Positions 46,169-55,052 of a DNA stretch of 64,000 bases are shown here, piece by piece. The notes under the pieces are model-generated. The model was not told the DNA's origin and searched no databases. It saw only the letters and a program-made list of their open reading frames with translations. The position numbers and the translations under genes are program-made. This DNA is from Exiguobacterium sp. SL-9. GTDB taxonomy: Bacteria; Bacillota; Bacilli; Exiguobacteriales; Exiguobacteriaceae. The stretch spans positions 1 through 64,000 of the forward strand of contig NZ_SJUO01000007.1 in assembly GCF_004336985.1 (NCBI RefSeq), given 5' to 3'. Numbering within the stretch: position 1 is the stretch's first letter; the number at the start of each line of letters is the position of its first letter.

Positions 46169-46795
46169 CTATTTTTGTACGGTGACATAACCATCTTCTT
46201 TAAGTCTTGTAACTTCACAATTTTCGCGAGCTTCAAATTCTTTCAGTCTATCTTCGATAGTCTTGTTTGTACTGTTCTTGAATAAATCTTCTCTGTCGTA
46301 GTGAGGGAAAACAAGTTTATCCGTTAATCCTAATGCTGAATAATCCTGAGTATTTAGTTTATCCATCTGTGGAGTAAAAAAATTCACTATTTCAATGTTA
46401 GGTCCAAGTAGAATGGCACCAGCACTAACCCCTACAACAACTATATTTTTTGAGATTAATTGTCTAAGGATGTTATCTGCTCCACTATTTTTAAAATGGA
46501 ATAACAAATTAAATGGATTTCCACCACCAATGTATATGACATCTTGCTGTATAAGACATTCAGGACTCTCGAATTCTAAATCAATGAAATCAATATTTTG
46601 AAACCCCATTTGTTTAAAATCTTCTTTTGCCTTTTGAGCATATTTATTATTTTCTTTATGTGGTGAGGCTGTTGTGATAATAGCAACATTCAATTCGTAA
46701 ACTTCATCACCTACGAGATTTAAAAAGTGTCCTTTTATAGAGTCAGTGTAAAAGCCATTAGAAGTTAATAGCAATTTCAAAATATTCAACCCCAT
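46169..46795 (-). CDS. Peptidase E-like protein, family S51
   Basis: Up to 208 residues. YIGGGNPFNLL (about 93) and VVGVSAGAILLGP (about 120-132, nucleophile Ser) fit S51 dipeptidase E, with FPHYDRED (about 164) as a conserved later site. S51 enzymes cleave Asp-dipeptides. The frame opens at ATG 46795, but a TTG at 46780 gives an MKLLLTSNGF start typical of the family and may be the true one. AT-rich cargo, convergent to the transfer operon. Confidence 0.8.
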   Translation of the reverse strand: MGLNILKLLLTSNGFYTDSIKGHFLNLVGDEVYELNVAIITTASPHKENNKYAQKAKEDFKQMGFQNIDFIDLEFESPECLIQQDVIYIGGGNPFNLLFHFKNSGADNILRQLISKNIVVVGVSAGAILLGPNIEIVNFFTPQMDKLNTQDYSALGLTDKLVFPHYDREDLFKNSTNKTIEDRLKEFEARENCEVTRLKEDGYVTVQK

Positions 46796-46890
46796 TCTCT
46801 TCTCACTTCAATTCTTGAAATTTCCTTATTTCAAAAAAAAAGGCTATATGTTTTTATTAAAATCATATTTTCTAACAACCACCTTCATAT

Positions 46891-47076
46891 TCAATCTTCC
46901 CAAAGCTCATCCATCAACTCATCGATTTCATCAGATAGTCGTTCCCGTTCCTTGGCGTCCACTTCAACTTTCCCATCTTCATAAAACCAAAGTACGTCAC
47001 CAGGTTGAACCGACTCAGGGAGTCTCGACTTTGGAATATCCTTCAACAGATTTGAAAAGCCGATTTTGAAATCCAT
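46891..47076 (-). pseudogene. Truncated DUF3006 copy
   Basis: A 61-codon frame whose last about 50 residues (DIPKSRLPE, GDVLWFYEDG, LSDEIDELMDELWE) match the full DUF3006 gene at 47924 almost residue for residue. The usual N-terminal strand (RGIIDRFEGD...) is missing, replaced by an unrelated 11-residue start. The shared DNA begins at the stop codon and runs about 150 bases. It is best read as a duplication fragment left by recombination around the Nif3 gene. Confidence 0.7.
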
Positions 47077-47148
47077 GGAAGGTCATTGATGCTATGTTCT
47101 AATTAATTAAAAGGATAATTTATTTCGGAATGGATTTTCTATAATCGA

Positions 47149-47910
47149 TTAATGATTTAATTCAAAGTGGGCTTCCTTCAGTTCTGTTGCAATGATACCC
47201 GGATGTAATTCTACTATTTTCTGCACTAGCGTTTCTACCCCATAGAGTTCTGTAAAAGTGTGACTTCCCACTAATAAATTAATTCCTACGAATTCTGCAT
47301 ACTGAATCGAGTATAAAGTAGCTTCTCCTGTTATATACGTATCGCAACCCTCATCAACTGCTTTTTGGATAATTGACGAAGAATGGCCAGCTCCTGTTAA
47401 AACCCCAATTCGTTGGACTTTTTTATTATTGTTTTTCCATGCCCGTACTGGTTCATTTAATTTAATGCACATTTGTTCTCTAAAGTGATCAAAATCAAGC
47501 GGATTGCTATACTCTCCAATACCAGGCAATTCCCCATCTTCTCTATCGTATGAAGAATATTTTGTGATTTTATCAACTTCTAATACTCTCATTAAAGATG
47601 TGCAGGTTCCGAATTCAACAAAATCTAAAGGAGAATGAATCCAAAAGTGACTGATGTTATGTCCTTGCATCTTCTTTACACATTCTTCTCTTAAACCGTA
47701 AAGAAAATCCCAAGCATCATGATGGGTAACAATTAAATCAATCCCAAGTTGACTTGCTTGTTCGATAGTTTCAAGCGAAAGGTTAGTTGCATAGCCGATT
47801 TTGTTAATGTTGTCATTTGAAGTGTTAGTAAAACCATAGTCGTCATGCTCTTCTAATAATTTCGAGCTGAAAAGTTTTTTTATCGTTTTCTCAAACTCAT
47901 GTAAATTCAT
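47149..47910 (-). CDS. Nif3/DUF34-like metal-binding protein
   Basis: About 253 residues from the ATG at 47910 (AAGGGG upstream). VTHHDAWDF (about 62) and GSHTFTELYGVETL (about 222-235) carry the paired metal ligands of the Nif3 (GTP cyclohydrolase 1 type 2) family, whose biological role is unclear. It is shorter than the large Bacillus form, lacking the inserted domain. It is AT-rich and flanked by the two DUF3006 copies, so it seems to have been inserted or carried by recombination. Confidence 0.85.
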   Translation of the reverse strand: MNLHEFEKTIKKLFSSKLLEEHDDYGFTNTSNDNINKIGYATNLSLETIEQASQLGIDLIVTHHDAWDFLYGLREECVKKMQGHNISHFWIHSPLDFVEFGTCTSLMRVLEVDKITKYSSYDREDGELPGIGEYSNPLDFDHFREQMCIKLNEPVRAWKNNNKKVQRIGVLTGAGHSSSIIQKAVDEGCDTYITGEATLYSIQYAEFVGINLLVGSHTFTELYGVETLVQKIVELHPGIIATELKEAHFELNH

Positions 47911-47923
47911 ACTATATTCCCCT

Positions 47924-48148
47924 TTATTTTTCCCAAAGCTCATCCATCAAATCATCGATTTCTTTCGATAGCCGTTCCTTTTCCTCTGCATCTATCTCGA
48001 CTCGCCCATCCTCATAAAACCACAGTACATCTCCAGATTTAATCGGTTCTGGGAGTCGTGACTTTGGAATATCCTCCATCACTTCCCCAAATTCGACGAC
48101 AGCTAAATCCCCTTCAAATCGATCGATGATGCCTCTGCGTCGCTTCAT
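47924..48148 (-). CDS. DUF3006 protein
   Basis: 74 residues with the complete DUF3006 pattern: RGIIDRFEGDLAVVEF, DIPKSRLPEPIKSGDVLWFYEDG and an acidic helical tail. Its ATG overlaps the stop of the metallo-beta-lactamase gene by 4 bases; this pair is common in Bacilli. DUF3006 is of unknown function, perhaps a partner of the hydrolase. Confidence 0.9.
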   Translation of the reverse strand: MKRRRGIIDRFEGDLAVVEFGEVMEDIPKSRLPEPIKSGDVLWFYEDGRVEIDAEEKERLSKEIDDLMDELWEK

Positions 48149-48987
48149 TTTGATTTCTTCACGGCGTAGCTTGTGCCGTTCCCCGTGATGATGATCGTAC
48201 CGTTCTTGTCCGTGCGAAGCGTGTTCGCTTTTTGTCGCTTCAAGTTCGTCACCACTTCGGACGTCGGATGCCCATAGCTGTTCTTCCCGACGCTGATGAT
48301 GGCATGCTTCGGTTTGACCGTGTTCAGGAACGTGCTACTAGTCGACGTCTTGGCACCGTGATGGCCCACTTTCAATACATCCGCCCGGAGCGTCTGCTTT
48401 TTGGCCATCATGTCCTTCTCAGAAACATGTTCCGCATCCCCTGTAAACAAGAACGTGTTCTTCTTGTACGTGACATGAAGGACTGCACTCCAATTGTTCA
48501 AGTCACTGTTCGAGTAGGATTTGACCGGACCTACAAACTTCGCGCTGACACCTTTGATTGGCAGTTTCACACCGGCCTGTGCCTTTTTGATGGTCTTGCC
48601 TTCCCGTTTGACGGCTTGTAGAAAATCTTTGTAAGCCTGGGTCGTGTGCTTCACTTTTGGCGCGTAGACGTTCTCGACACGATAGGCATCCAATATCTCG
48701 TCCAATCCACCGATATGATCCGCATCCGGATGCGTCGAGATCAATACTTCGATATCGTCGACTTTTTGTTTTTTGAGATAGGCGACGATGGCATCCCCTT
48801 TACCTTTGTTCCCACCGTCAATGATGACGTCCTCACCGCTTGGCATCTTGATGTAGATGGCGTCCCCTTGCCCGACATCGATGTAATGGACTTTGATGCT
48901 CGCAGCGGCCGATGCTTCCCCGTATGGCGACACCAATAGCGCTCCACTAAATAGAACGGCACTCCCAATCTTGATCAATTTATTCAT
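48145..48987 (-). CDS. Secreted ComEC-type metallo-beta-lactamase
   Basis: 280 residues with a signal peptide (1-28, ending in GEASAAA). The fold carries HPDADHIGG (about 86), FTGD (about 176) and VGHHGAKTS (about 203), the metal ligands of ComEC/Rec2-type enzymes. These are often extracellular nucleases or hydrolases; here the enzyme is soluble without ComEC membrane helices. Operon with DUF3006. A role in handling external DNA is inferred. Confidence 0.9.
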   Translation of the reverse strand: MNKLIKIGSAVLFSGALLVSPYGEASAAASIKVHYIDVGQGDAIYIKMPSGEDVIIDGGNKGKGDAIVAYLKKQKVDDIEVLISTHPDADHIGGLDEILDAYRVENVYAPKVKHTTQAYKDFLQAVKREGKTIKKAQAGVKLPIKGVSAKFVGPVKSYSNSDLNNWSAVLHVTYKKNTFLFTGDAEHVSEKDMMAKKQTLRADVLKVGHHGAKTSTSSTFLNTVKPKHAIISVGKNSYGHPTSEVVTNLKRQKANTLRTDKNGTIIITGNGTSYAVKKSK

Positions 48988-49130
48988 CTTTTATCACTCC
49001 ACTTTAAAATTATTGTAAAATTATCCAACACACCTTTATTATAATCCGCTATTTGTTAAATTGCTTCTAATTCCTGAGTTTGACCTTATACATAAATAGT
49101 TAGGCTGTGACGATAGGAGGAGTGAGAGAA

Positions 49131-49412
49131 ATGAATTTACGAAAACCCATCGCAATAAACAAGAAGTATAAACCGGTCCTGATTTTTAAAGACGGGGTGG
49201 AATTAAAAGAGTGTGTCTCTATTCAGGAAGCCGCACACTATCTGAAGGGACACACGTTATGCACGGCCATGCCGTATCGTCATATTATGAATGGCATCAT
49301 CTTTGACGAGACCTGGATCTATGAGGGAAGCAGCTATCGATTCACCACTGACCCTGAAGTGAAAAAGGCAAAGTCAATAGAGATGGAGACTCAGAATAAA
49401 GTCCGTTTTTAA
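49131..49412 (+). CDS. Hypothetical protein, NUMOD1-like segment
   Basis: 93 residues from the ATG at 49131 (GGAGGAG upstream). KDGVELKECVSIQEAAHYL (about 20-38) resembles the NUMOD1 helix-turn-helix found in homing endonucleases and phage DNA-binding proteins, with IIFDETWIYEG following. No nuclease domain is attached. The spacer after it to 49536 shows nothing else. Confidence 0.6.
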   Translation: MNLRKPIAINKKYKPVLIFKDGVELKECVSIQEAAHYLKGHTLCTAMPYRHIMNGIIFDETWIYEGSSYRFTTDPEVKKAKSIEMETQNKVRF

Positions 49413-49536
49413 GGAATGATAGAATTATAAAATCGAACAGGTCTCATGTGCGGTATCTTATACACGCTGTACACTGATTCGTCACTGTTTGTTAAAACCC
49501 TACGAGGTACACTTGAACTAAAAAGGGGTTCTCCTC

Positions 49537-49917
49537 ATGCGACTTCAAGATTGGATTCAGCAATATCACAATACGGAGATACTGCGGTTTGATCACCTCT
49601 GCGAGTACCTGGATGCGACACCATTTGAAATCAAACACCACCTTGATGGAATCAGTCCCGAAATCACTGGTGTACTGAAGTCAGAAGAGGGTGTTGGCGA
49701 CGACGCGTTCGTCACGAAGCTGGAACATCATTTGCTCAGTCGATTCGACAAACGAAGAAAAAAAGTAAAAGTTACGATTGAAGTCGAGTTGCCACTGCCG
49801 GAAGAAGCCTACAACTTTTGTCAGCGTGAACGGTTTAGTATGATTGAACGCGTGACCCAGCATATGAGTGAACAAAACGTGAAGGATTGGCGCATCGTAA
49901 ACATGCGGAGGATATAA
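49537..49917 (+). CDS. Hypothetical protein
   Basis: 126 residues, soluble; N-terminal helices, then a central Lys/Arg patch (RFDKRRKKVKVTIEVELPLP) leading to a strand. Unrecognised. Start ATG after a weak AAAAGGGG. It lies before the nuclease gene without overlap. Confidence 0.6.
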   Translation: MRLQDWIQQYHNTEILRFDHLCEYLDATPFEIKHHLDGISPEITGVLKSEEGVGDDAFVTKLEHHLLSRFDKRRKKVKVTIEVELPLPEEAYNFCQRERFSMIERVTQHMSEQNVKDWRIVNMRRI

Positions 49918-49972
49918 TTGAATACCAGTAATGTTGACTCATCTATGAATATACATACTAAAAGGAGAAAAA

Positions 49973-50890
49973 ATGAAATTTACCTACTTAATCTTCCCTT
50001 TGGCCATCCTACTGATGGCCGGATGTACCAGTGAAGCCACACCTTCTACAAGTGAGAAAGCAGAGGAGTCTGCTGTTCAGACAGAAGAAGTCGTCGAGAC
50101 GACTGAAACAAGCACAGACGATTCAAATACGGAAACGACTGCAGAAGCCGAGGAAACGGTCACAAGTTCGGATAACGATCTGTTCTCTGGTTATAAGCTG
50201 ATTGACATTGATGGCGGGGATTTGTCCGGCTACCGCGAGGCGAACGTCGTCGTCGATATCGGATATGGGGATCGCGAGTATTGGGCGTTCACGAACGAGC
50301 ATGGTCAATTGATTCGTGTCATCGCCGACCAGATTATCCTGCAAGATGATGATTCGGAAGACGTGACCTCGGATGGCCGCTACTATAATGACGAAGCAAA
50401 GGTCCCAGGTGTCGAACACAGTGAGCTCGACGAAGGTCATGTCATCGCCGACTCACTAGGTGGCGTCTCGAACGCCTACAACATCACGCCACAGGATAGT
50501 ACGCTCAACCGTTACGGCGATCAGGCCTATATGGAAGACATCATCCGGAAGGCCGGCGGCGCGACCGACTTCGAGGCAATCATCACATACCCAGACACGA
50601 GCACACATATCCCTTCACACTACGAATACACATATACCGTGAAAGGGAACATCGTCACCGACTCATTCGACAACGTGAACCCGGACGAGGTAAATGAGAC
50701 GCTCGGCCTCACAGAAAGTGAGCCGGAACCCGAAGCCACAGGCGATGTCTCGAGCGTAGACACGAACGGCAATGGTCAGGTGACGATCCAAGAGGCGAAA
50801 GACGCCGGTTACACGATGCCGATCATGAGCGACCATTGGCTTTATCCTTATATGCGTGATAACGACAATGACGGAATGGTAGGGGAATAA
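49973..50890 (+). CDS. Lipoprotein DNA/RNA non-specific nuclease with Excalibur domain
   Basis: 305 residues. Signal peptide with lipobox LLMAGC (Cys18), then a low-complexity Glu/Thr linker (about 20-65). The nuclease domain (about 68-215) has DEGHVIADSLGG (about 155-166), the catalytic-His motif of NS-type endonucleases, and YNITPQDSTLNR. The C-terminus (about 258-305) carries two EF-hand-like loops, DTNGNGQVTIQE and DNDNDGMVGE, matching an Excalibur calcium-binding domain. Probably a surface-anchored nuclease that degrades external DNA. The same C-terminal unit recurs in the protein at 62529. Confidence 0.85.
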   Translation: MKFTYLIFPLAILLMAGCTSEATPSTSEKAEESAVQTEEVVETTETSTDDSNTETTAEAEETVTSSDNDLFSGYKLIDIDGGDLSGYREANVVVDIGYGDREYWAFTNEHGQLIRVIADQIILQDDDSEDVTSDGRYYNDEAKVPGVEHSELDEGHVIADSLGGVSNAYNITPQDSTLNRYGDQAYMEDIIRKAGGATDFEAIITYPDTSTHIPSHYEYTYTVKGNIVTDSFDNVNPDEVNETLGLTESEPEPEATGDVSSVDTNGNGQVTIQEAKDAGYTMPIMSDHWLYPYMRDNDNDGMVGE

Positions 50891-50926
50891 AAATAGAATC
50901 ATTTTAATACAAGGAAAATTGCAAAT

Positions 50927-50960
50927 AAGAAGGCAGCATTTTTTCAAGTGCTGCCTTCTT
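50927..50960. terminator. Bidirectional terminator
   Basis: AAGAAGGCAGCA and TGCTGCCTTCTT form a perfect 12-bp stem between the convergent nuclease and peptidase genes, with a T-run after it on the plus strand. Confidence 0.9.
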
Positions 50961-50966
50961 ATTTTT

Positions 50967-52271
50967 TCAGCTGTTTTGTTGAATCAGACGATGACTAAGG
51001 ACTGTCTCGACAAGTACCACTGTCTCAAATGTTGCACAATAGTCAACTTCCTCGAAGTCTGTATGCTCGTCACGGTAACCGATAGATAGATTCACAGATG
51101 CAATACCGAATTCGGCAAAAATTTTTGCATCACTCGATCCCCCGTTACGAGTCGCCTCCCAATCATCCATTCCGACCAATCGCCCCGCTCTTTCGAACAG
51201 TTCTCCATAAGACGCTTCACAAAAATCGAACATGCCTCGACATCCGGTGACAATGTCGCGTGTACCCCGACGGTCCAACACGATGGCTGCATCCACGTCA
51301 CGGATAAATTCTTTATTGATGCCACGCGCACCACATAACCCTGTCTCTTCTTCGACCGTGAACGCCACCTTGATGGTGCCACTGAAATTCGTTCTCGGCA
51401 AACGTTCGAGTAGTTCCAAAATAGCAGCGATGCCGGCCCGGTCGTCTGCTCCGAGAATCCCTTCCGAACTCGTGAGTATAGTACCTTCCTGATGGATGAC
51501 GCGCCCTCTCTTGATACGCTCGACCGTATCCATGTGCGCCGACAAAAGAATCGTCGGCCCTTCTCCGTGACGAACGGTTGCCAGTAAATTGCCTGCTTCA
51601 TCAATTTGTTGTTCATCCGTGAGTTTTCTCAAACTCGATGTGAGCCGTCGACGAACTTTCTGTTCCCGTCCACTCTCACCAGGCACCTCGAGCCAGTCGA
51701 GAAGGCGATGTTTGAACCGTTCTGTCTCAAGCATTTGGATATACCGTTCGTCGCTCGACATCTTGAATAGCATTTCCGCGATATCGAGCAACGCTTTCCG
51801 CTCCGTCTGACTGTAGTCAAAGAGGACGGTATGTCTACGCCGACTTTTACGGATACGGATACGAACCGCTGAATCTGAAGGGACAGCAAGATTCAATACA
51901 TGTATTTGTTTGTCAGTCAAAAATCCGTCCATTTCAACGTACGCATGACGTTCTCCGTGTCCATCACAACACATGCTCGTCATCATTCCTAATTCGTTCA
52001 TCCAACGAACGATGCCACGGATATAGGCGTCAAACGCATAATAAGGCAGTTCTTCAGTCTTCGAATTGAACAGATGCTCCTGACTGACAGAATTCCAAGG
52101 TCCTTCCTCATTCTGAAGACTCTCAATATACGCTACGATTTGTTCGTCCTTCACCAATTCACCCGCGATTTTTTTTTGAATAGAATAACTTAATTTGTTC
52201 AATACCATATTTGTTTCATTCATCCATTCCTTCAATCCATGTCTTGCCATCATCTCTGCTTGGTTCATCAT
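50967..52271 (-). CDS. M20 metallopeptidase with added N-terminal domain
   Basis: About 434 residues; the start is one of three consecutive ATGs after AGGAG, and I use the middle one. The C-terminal part (about 190-430) is a complete M20 aminopeptidase: SAHMDTV, GADDRAG, EEETGLCGARG and RDEHTDF supply the zinc ligands and catalytic Glu. The first about 180 residues are a separate domain with MMTSMCCDGHGER (near 95), whose Cys and His could bind a metal. Such a fusion is not the standard PepT/PepV plan. Peptide trimming is the likely activity. Confidence 0.85.
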   Translation of the reverse strand: MMNQAEMMARHGLKEWMNETNMVLNKLSYSIQKKIAGELVKDEQIVAYIESLQNEEGPWNSVSQEHLFNSKTEELPYYAFDAYIRGIVRWMNELGMMTSMCCDGHGERHAYVEMDGFLTDKQIHVLNLAVPSDSAVRIRIRKSRRRHTVLFDYSQTERKALLDIAEMLFKMSSDERYIQMLETERFKHRLLDWLEVPGESGREQKVRRRLTSSLRKLTDEQQIDEAGNLLATVRHGEGPTILLSAHMDTVERIKRGRVIHQEGTILTSSEGILGADDRAGIAAILELLERLPRTNFSGTIKVAFTVEEETGLCGARGINKEFIRDVDAAIVLDRRGTRDIVTGCRGMFDFCEASYGELFERAGRLVGMDDWEATRNGGSSDAKIFAEFGIASVNLSIGYRDEHTDFEEVDYCATFETVVLVETVLSHRLIQQNS

Positions 52272-52387
52272 CATCCAGCTCCTTCTCTTTTGATGAGCCA
52301 AATATATCAATACCGATGTGACAGCTTGTCACACAGGTCTAGACAAAACTATGATGAGAGAAACGGTTGACGAGGAGAGGGTTGTAA

Positions 52388-53323
52388 ATGGAGACGAGCG
52401 GTTATATGGAAGAGTTGACATTAAAACGACGCATACGTGATGAAAAATCAAAAGAAGAGAAAATGAAGTTTCGGAAAGAACTTGTCGCACTCTATGTACG
52501 TCAGGCCGAGCACTTCAAACTGTCCGACCGACCCGATTTCAAGGTGGCGCGACAGATTCTCGAGAAAGCGATCGAGCTACAAGTCGATCATCCGCTCGCG
52601 AACTATCGCCTCGGCTATATCCACTACAGGGACGGTCGTTACGCGAGTGCGGTACATCATTTCAATATCGCTTTAGGCCGGAAGACGACCAATTCGTTGA
52701 GTGAGGTCCAGATAACACTGGCCCATATGTTCTCGGCGAATTGCGGTATCCATATCGCACGCGAAGCGCTCTTCAAGATAGAAGGCTTGGAGAACGTATT
52801 CGAGCCGATTGACGACGAAGGCGCAGAAAAAATCAAGCGCTATCGGGATGAGCTGCTCGTTCAAGAATGGGAGATGTTTGATCGGTTATACTATCGAAAA
52901 ATCCGGAACGGAGAGGATAAGATCATCACCGAGACCGAATTTCATGACTACTCACCTGCTCCCCGTGAACTGGTGCTAAAAAGTTCAGAAGAAGGGAGAT
53001 ACGCCCTGATTCATTTGGAGATGCCGCTTGAATTGAACATGACTTTTTTTAACTTGTTGTTCTTATTATCGACACGCTCTCAGTCGACATATCAGTCCCT
53101 ACAAACTCAGCTCACGGAGCTTAATGGAGAAGAAATATCTAATGATAACCTACGCCAATCTATATCCCGTCTCAAAAAGAAAATAATCTCCTTCGATACC
53201 CTTTTCAACACAATCTCTACGACTGACAAGGAAGGAAGTCGAATCAACGTCTTCGAGTTAAGCGATGAATGGACGGTCACCATCCTGTGTCGTGCTGATG
53301 ATTTTCTTAAGAATGAAATCTGA
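52388..53323 (+). CDS. TPR protein with C-terminal winged-helix-like domain
   Basis: 311 residues. A basic N-terminus precedes TPR-like repeats (about 50-150: DFKVARQILEKAIEL, ANYRLGYIHYRDGRYASAVHHF). The C-terminal part (about 215-310) resembles a winged helix (SNDNLRQSISRLKKKIISFD). This plan suits a regulator sensing a peptide or protein, but no family is certain. ATG after GGAGAGGG. Monocistronic with a terminator. Confidence 0.65.
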   Translation: METSGYMEELTLKRRIRDEKSKEEKMKFRKELVALYVRQAEHFKLSDRPDFKVARQILEKAIELQVDHPLANYRLGYIHYRDGRYASAVHHFNIALGRKTTNSLSEVQITLAHMFSANCGIHIAREALFKIEGLENVFEPIDDEGAEKIKRYRDELLVQEWEMFDRLYYRKIRNGEDKIITETEFHDYSPAPRELVLKSSEEGRYALIHLEMPLELNMTFFNLLFLLSTRSQSTYQSLQTQLTELNGEEISNDNLRQSISRLKKKIISFDTLFNTISTTDKEGSRINVFELSDEWTVTILCRADDFLKNEI

Positions 53324-53376
53324 TCTTTAAAAATACAGGTATAACCTTTCATTTAATATGAGAATGACTGCAAAAA

Positions 53377-53406
53377 GCGTATTCTCTTTGCCAAAGAGAG
53401 TACGCC
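53377..53406. terminator. Terminator
   Basis: GCGTATTCTCTTTG and CAAAGAGAGTACGC pair around a two-base loop, followed by CCTTTT, between convergent genes. Confidence 0.85.
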
Positions 53407-53439
53407 TTTTCATTCCAATCATTCATATTTCCTATTCAT

Positions 53440-54066
53440 TTATTTCGTGTCAGATTCATTCTTATATTTTCCTATGCTTGCATGCTTACGTACATGTTCG
53501 ATTAACGCCTGCATGATTTGGTCTTCTTTCATATCAAAATCCTTGTGAAACGGCACCCGTTCTTCTTCAAATAAGAAAGCATCAATCAAATAAAGGACAC
53601 GTGGCTTTTTTCGGGGAGCACTGTTCTTTAGACAACGTTCCCAGACCAGCTGTTCAAACTCTTTTGAATAGCGTCTATGCGCGACGGCGTTCCGCACCAT
53701 CGTACGACTGATTTCAAAATCTCCTTCCCATAGCCAGCGGCCGGCCACTTGATGCCACATTTCAATGCGCCCCAGCTCTTTGATTGCTTCCACGTCAATT
53801 TCGACGTGATACGGGACCTCGTCCTCATTCTTAACGACATCCCGTGCTTCCCCTTTCACCGACTCCGGATATATCTCCCACCCTTCGGGCATCCGTTCTT
53901 TGATGAACTGCTCGAGCGAATCCTCACTGATCCGATAGCCTTTTTTACGCGACTCGAGCGGTTCTGCCTGGATCACGCCTTTTCGTACCCAGTTGCGGAC
54001 CGTCTCCTTGTGACTTGTGAGCTTGTTCTTCGATAAGATTTCAAATGCTTCGTCAATTGTATACAT
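53440..54066 (-). CDS. MerR/HTH_17-like DNA-binding protein
   Basis: 208 residues. MYTIDEAFEILSKNKLTSHKETVRNWVRKGVI (1-32) is an excisionase-type helix-turn-helix, then a GYRISEDSLEQFI strand-helix. The rest is unrecognised. Start ATG after GAGGAGG. Stand-alone on the minus strand; plausibly a regulator of plasmid genes. Confidence 0.75.
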   Translation of the reverse strand: MYTIDEAFEILSKNKLTSHKETVRNWVRKGVIQAEPLESRKKGYRISEDSLEQFIKERMPEGWEIYPESVKGEARDVVKNEDEVPYHVEIDVEAIKELGRIEMWHQVAGRWLWEGDFEISRTMVRNAVAHRRYSKEFEQLVWERCLKNSAPRKKPRVLYLIDAFLFEEERVPFHKDFDMKEDQIMQALIEHVRKHASIGKYKNESDTK

Positions 54067-54238
54067 GGTAAACCTCCTCTTAACACAATGATGAATTTAT
54101 TAAATAATACCATAAACATTGTATTAAAAGTGAGAGGAATACTTTATAAAACAAGTACACTTGATTCATAAGTAGATAAACACGCCATAATTTTAAGTTA
54201 TTAATCCATCGATGTACTCGGTTGAAGATTTGACCATC

Positions 54239-54811
54239 CTAGCTTAAGTACCACTTCCAGCGAACCCAAACAATGTTAGATTCATCTACATTCAAGAATT
54301 TTGAAAACTCTTCTTTGACCATAAACAAAAAATTACAATCATTTTCAAGCTTCCCTATGATACAGCCTGCTACAAATTGATGACAGTTATCATCAAGAAG
54401 ATTGTATTTTCTTCTTTCTGACAGATTTTTAATCGCTTCTTTTGCTATATTTTCATCTCCTAATGGCCGCATTGTATGCTTCATCACTGGAATAAAGATG
54501 TCTTTATCTGTGCTAAAGATGTTACCGGTAAATTCTTTCAAACTAACTTTTTTAATCTCTCCTTTTCGATTTAAGTCGATAACATTTTTATTTCCTATGT
54601 ATACACCAGAATGTTCTGCTGTACCTAATTGGCAATAAACCAATGCACCAATAGCGGGTTCTTGCACAAAATCATATGATTTATTCAAAAGGGAGGAATG
54701 TCTATGTATTGAAGTTTTTTCTCTTGTCCATAACATGGGCGTAACGACATTTCTTAGTGCTTTTTTGTTAGATTCCGTGACTTTAATTTTATCTAAAAAT
54801 CTATTTTTCAA
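54239..54811 (-). CDS. LRAT/NlpC-P60-like protein
   Basis: 190 residues, TTG start after GGAG. AEHSGVYIG (His67) and DDNCHQFVAGC (Cys143) are the paired His and Cys of LRAT-type members of the NlpC/P60 superfamily, which are acyltransferases, phospholipases or peptidases. There is no signal peptide, so it acts inside the cell or is moved by another route. Its neighbours are defence-like; an effector role is possible. Confidence 0.75.
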   Translation of the reverse strand: MKNRFLDKIKVTESNKKALRNVVTPMLWTREKTSIHRHSSLLNKSYDFVQEPAIGALVYCQLGTAEHSGVYIGNKNVIDLNRKGEIKKVSLKEFTGNIFSTDKDIFIPVMKHTMRPLGDENIAKEAIKNLSERRKYNLLDDNCHQFVAGCIIGKLENDCNFLFMVKEEFSKFLNVDESNIVWVRWKWYLS

Positions 54812-55052
54812 CTGTATATCTCCAATCTTTTTTTCTTTTTATCAAATATCATTCAAAAACTAAGATGTCGAATTCTTTATGAAGTAAAAGTATAAAGATA
54901 AAAACTGAGGTACATTAATGGATTGAGATAAAGATGGATTCGCTCGCGACTGATAAATCTAGTAAATTTGAAGTTGATTTGAAGACAAGCATCTTTTTAT
55001 TTATGGGAGGATGCCTGTTTGTAGTTTATGTATTACCTGACTGCTTGATGAT

